From contig JAEEIS010000209.1 in the NCBI GenBank assembly GCA_016281475.1, forward strand, positions 1-33,823: a DNA stretch of 33,823 nt, in the 5' to 3' direction. This document shows positions 31,776-33,823 of the stretch, piece by piece. Position 1 is the first letter of the stretch; the number at the start of each line of letters is the position of its first letter. This DNA is from Bacteroidales bacterium. GTDB taxonomy: Bacteria; Bacteroidota; Bacteroidia; Bacteroidales; P3. The translations under genes were made by a program, and so were the position numbers. Under the pieces are notes generated by a model. It did not search any database, had not been told where the DNA came from, and saw nothing but the letters and a program-made list of their open reading frames with translations.

Positions 31776-31802
31776 TCATTAATAAGCAACTAACCTATAA
31801 TA

Positions 31803-33011
31803 TCATACAGTCAGCCATTCCCATACAGGTACCACCCTTATTTCCTTACCATCCACATACATCAAGTCCTCTTGGTCTAGAGTCACAATAGCTCCTTGCT
31901 CTAAATGGAGGTTGTTCATTGCCTCAACCAGTCCCGACACCTCACGTTTCTCATTCTCATGGTCAAGCCTTTCACATACCTGCACAAGCAATTCTGGCGT
32001 ATTGTTCTTGCACGCCACAAAATCACACTCATGCCCATTCTCACTATAATAATAGAGTTCATACCATTTGCGTAGCAATTCGAGGTATACCTCGTTCTCC
32101 AATTTGTGCCCACGGTCTTGCAAAAAAGAAGGCGACGATACATTGTGCAATCCTAAGTCAATACTATACATCTTCTTAGGATTGAGCATTTGCGCCTTGT
32201 ACGAATATGAGAACTTGGGCATAAACCGTACCAAATAGCTGTTCTCAAGATAAGAGAAGTATGCAGCCACCGTAGCCGAAGACTTTACTCCTATGGCATT
32301 CACCAGTTTGTTAGCCGAAGTAAGGTTCCCGATATTACCCATCAGATAAACAAACAACGATTTCAAGGCCGACTCGTCTTTGATGTTGTACCGCACAAGA
32401 ATATCCCTATACAATATGTCGCTAATCAGGTCGGTCAATATCCTGGAATCACCCGATTGAACATATTCAGGAAATCCCCCACAATTCAAATACTTCTCCA
32501 TCGTCTCTGCCGAAGCTGCCTGTCCTGTAAAACCAAGATACTCAGTATACGAGAATGGATACAACGCATAATCCAAATGCCTACCCGTCAAGCGCGTCCC
32601 CAATTCCCTACTCAACATCGTCGAATTACTACCCGTCACCACAACATTAAAGCCTTGCTCCAGTTTACTCCTCACATACACCTCCCAACCTTTCACCACA
32701 TGTATCTCATCAAAGAAAAGCCACTTAGCCTTTTTCTCCTCTATCACCTCGTCCAACACGCGAAAATCCTCCATTTGAAAATCAAACAGATTAGGCGTAT
32801 CAAAGTTCACATACAACGATGCATCCAAACTCCGCTGCATCAGTTGCTGCACTAGAGTAGACTTGCCACAACGGCGTATTCCCGTGATAATATTGGCAAG
32901 TCTAGCATTCCCCAGATTTATTTCCGACAATAAATCACGGTTGTAACTAGGTGCATTCACCACCTTCAACTGCCACATTATCACCTCTTCAAGTGTCGAT
33001 TTCTTTACCAT
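31803..33011 (-). CDS. AAA_14/DUF4143 family ATPase
   Basis: The 402-residue protein has Walker A ITGIRRCGKSTL (residues about 42-53), Walker B KWLFFDEIHVVKGW, a sensor segment VVTGSNSTMLS and the arginine-rich RLTGRHLDYALYPFSY. The C-terminal half is DUF4143 with a nuclease-like HKLENEVYLELLRK and ECDFVACKNN, a possible PD-(D/E)xK remnant. The family is very common in gut Bacteroidales, often in many copies and prone to spread; its physiological role is unknown. It has its own -7 box (33033-33040). The start is ATG 33011; a second in-frame ATG lies at residue 12 (MWQLKVV). Its A+T content is higher than in the housekeeping genes. Confidence 0.9.
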   Translation of the reverse strand: MVKKSTLEEVIMWQLKVVNAPSYNRDLLSEINLGNARLANIITGIRRCGKSTLVQQLMQRSLDASLYVNFDTPNLFDFQMEDFRVLDEVIEEKKAKWLFFDEIHVVKGWEVYVRSKLEQGFNVVVTGSNSTMLSRELGTRLTGRHLDYALYPFSYTEYLGFTGQAASAETMEKYLNCGGFPEYVQSGDSRILTDLISDILYRDILVRYNIKDESALKSLFVYLMGNIGNLTSANKLVNAIGVKSSATVAAYFSYLENSYLVRFMPKFSYSYKAQMLNPKKMYSIDLGLHNVSSPSFLQDRGHKLENEVYLELLRKWYELYYYSENGHECDFVACKNNTPELLVQVCERLDHENEKREVSGLVEAMNNLHLEQGAIVTLDQEDLMYVDGKEIRVVPVWEWLTV

Positions 33012-33032
33012 AGCATTTCATTATTACAAATG

Positions 33033-33040
33033 CAAAGATA
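33033..33040 (-). promoter_or_regulatory. -7 promoter box for the DUF4143 ATPase gene
   Basis: TATCTTTG on the minus strand fits TAnnTTTG and is followed by CATTTG. A TTTC lies near the -33 position. The leader before ATG 33011 is about 15 bases. Confidence 0.65.
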
Positions 33041-33106
33041 CAACTTTTTAGTGACATTGAAAGGAAGTTTTTAATGCCATTGATAACTTAGTATCGAAAA
33101 AACAAA

Positions 33107-33403
33107 TCATTCTTCCGCGACGTGTGGCATGGGTGTATCATCCATATCGTATTGTGGCACCCCGTATTCATACAGTGTGTCAGAAGGCAAGTCAATCCTG
33201 TCGTTCCAATAGACGCAAGTGCGGCTACTATCCACCTTCACCTGCTCCCATAGGTGTGGCACCTGCTTCAACAGTCGAAACTCCTCAATCTGCTCCATAT
33301 CTTCCCCCATATCATACACCACTGCCTTCCCGTCGTCAAACACAACGGAAAGACGGTAATCCGGCAAAGCCTCAACACTACTTATTCTTGGCAAAGTATT
33401 CAT
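33107..33403 (-). CDS. DUF2442 domain protein
   Basis: The 98-residue protein fits DUF2442: PRISSVEALPDYRLSVVFDD, then KQVPHLWEQVKVDSSRTCVY and WNDRIDLPSDTLYEYG. This small domain is widespread and is often encoded next to DUF4160 proteins as a putative toxin-antitoxin partner; no DUF4160 gene is beside it here. The C-terminal 15 residues (YDMDDTPMPHVAEE) are an acidic extension. It lies 95 bases upstream of the ATPase gene, in the same direction but with a separate promoter for the latter. Function unknown. Confidence 0.85.
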   Translation of the reverse strand: MNTLPRISSVEALPDYRLSVVFDDGKAVVYDMGEDMEQIEEFRLLKQVPHLWEQVKVDSSRTCVYWNDRIDLPSDTLYEYGVPQYDMDDTPMPHVAEE

Positions 33404-33507
33404 TATTCCGATGGTGGGAGTTAGCGTATTATATTAGTATACCAAATTTCTTAAATTACACATTATTCTTCATTTGGTAAAATAATAATACATATGACAC
33501 ACAAAAG

Positions 33508-33536
33508 CAAGCCCCCACCCTTGCGGCAGGGGTTTG
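33508..33536. repeat. Imperfect inverted repeat in the right intergenic region
   Basis: CAAGCCCC (33508-33515) and GGGGTTTG (33529-33536) can pair over 8 bases with one G-U. The loop contains CCCTTGCGGC, also seen beside the palindromic repeat at 23701. The remaining sequence from 33404 to 33654 is A/T-rich and shows no gene. Confidence 0.5.
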
Positions 33537-33654
33537 TTGAGATATTACTTACATGGGAGATTGTCCGTTACATTATTATTATTAACTAAAGTTTGACAAA
33601 TTATTTTGTTAATAAAATGTGACATAACGGCTTGTGCAAATCACTAATTTTTAG

Positions 33655-33662
33655 TAATTTTG
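33655..33662 (+). promoter_or_regulatory. -7 promoter box for the gene at the right edge
   Basis: TAATTTTG fits TAnnTTTG; a TTG at 33632-33634 stands 20 bases upstream in the -33 place. The gene start is at 33691. Confidence 0.6.
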
Positions 33663-33689
33663 CGGTGTAAAACAAAAAAACGACACCGC
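33662..33689 (+). promoter_or_regulatory. Inverted repeat between promoter and start codon
   Basis: GCGGTGT (33662-33668) and ACACCGC (33683-33689) are perfect 7-bp arms around a 14-base A-rich loop. The left arm overlaps the end of the -7 box, and the right arm ends one base before ATG 33691. It could be an operator or an RNA hairpin limiting translation. Confidence 0.55.
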
Positions 33690-33690
33690 T

Positions 33691-33823
33691 ATGTCACGAT
33701 GCAAAAATACGAATTTTTTCTCAGAGATAGAGACTTTTTTCAAAAAAGATGCAGATAACGCAATACAGGCCATGATAAACGCCTTGAAAGCAATAAGACT
33801 GACAGGCAAAATACCCACATTGG
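33691..33823 (+). CDS. Start of an unidentified gene, possibly a transposase (cut by window edge)
   Basis: Forty-four codons are visible from ATG 33691: MSRCKNTNFFSEIETFFKKD followed by AIQAMINALKAIRLTGKIPT. The helical, Lys-rich N-terminus resembles transposase N-termini I remember from Bacteroidales, but the match is weak and no catalytic region is in view. A clear promoter box and an inverted repeat precede it, so the gene is probably real and separately controlled. Confidence 0.5.
   Translation, partial: MSRCKNTNFFSEIETFFKKDADNAIQAMINALKAIRLTGKIPTL

Noticed and set aside
31803..33403. DUF2442 and the ATPase as a toxin-antitoxin pair
   Set aside because: The genes are 95 bases apart, the ATPase has its own promoter box, and no DUF4160 partner is present.
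33508..33536. Intrinsic terminator in the right intergenic region
   Set aside because: No T run follows the stem in either direction and the pairing needs a G-U; kept only as an inverted repeat.

Overview
The window looks like a chromosomal piece of a host-associated Bacteroidales-type bacterium (phylum Bacteroidota). The evidence is a type IX secretion B-type sorting domain, a GWxTD protein, and repeated promoter boxes of the Bacteroidota form TAnnTTTG. It also carries an alpha-2-macroglobulin with a Bacteroidota-like layout, weak ribosome-binding sites, and an unencoded tRNA CCA end. Most genes are G+C-rich housekeeping genes.

Layout. 1-3251 (-): start of a large secreted alpha-2-macroglobulin-like protein, cut by the window edge. 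3333-3620 (-): two identical tRNA-Arg(ACG) genes with promoter, leader hairpin and terminator. 3695-7207 (-): probable five-gene operon (family 2 glycosyltransferase, ECF sigma factor, outer-membrane barrel protein, 55-residue membrane protein, GNAT acetyltransferase). 7239-7657: unexplained intergenic stretch. 7731-11962 (+): tgt and a large T9SS-exported PKD/CHU_C protein. 12034-17127 (-): a tight five-gene accessory operon. 17132-20237 (-): alaS and an orphan GroES-like gene. 20334-22703 (+): secreted GH29 fucosidase and a lipoprotein. 22896-25823 (-): HAD phosphatase, purine nucleoside phosphorylase, bifunctional nuclease-domain protein and rdgB. 25926-31705 (+): GWxTD protein, lipid A-type acyltransferase, family 2 glycosyltransferase, gltX and an OmpH/Skp-like protein. 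31803-33403 (-): AAA/DUF4143 ATPase and a DUF2442 protein. 33655 to the end (+): start of an unidentified gene, possibly a transposase.

The most interesting system is the operon at 12034-17127. It encodes a membrane-anchored TIR protein with a plausible catalytic glutamate, a two-helix membrane protein, a two-helix RCK/CASTOR-like membrane protein whose C-terminus is a RyR domain, a separate 99-residue RyR-domain protein, and a 337-residue protein I do not recognise. The two RyR copies share the same signature residues. A reasonable inference is a nucleotide-signal system in which the TIR enzyme makes an NAD-derived molecule that RyR domains sense to gate a membrane effector, possibly in phage defence. 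The biochemical role is untested.

A second theme is short dispersed repeats that enter reading frames. A heptamer repeat (ATTGARA) lies between genes and also in frame inside alaS and gltX. A 29-bp palindromic repeat occurs between two genes and in frame inside the alpha-2-macroglobulin gene. A 9-bp repeat family sits in front of alaS and in front of the OmpH-like gene. This resembles the way Rickettsia palindromic elements are carried inside proteins.
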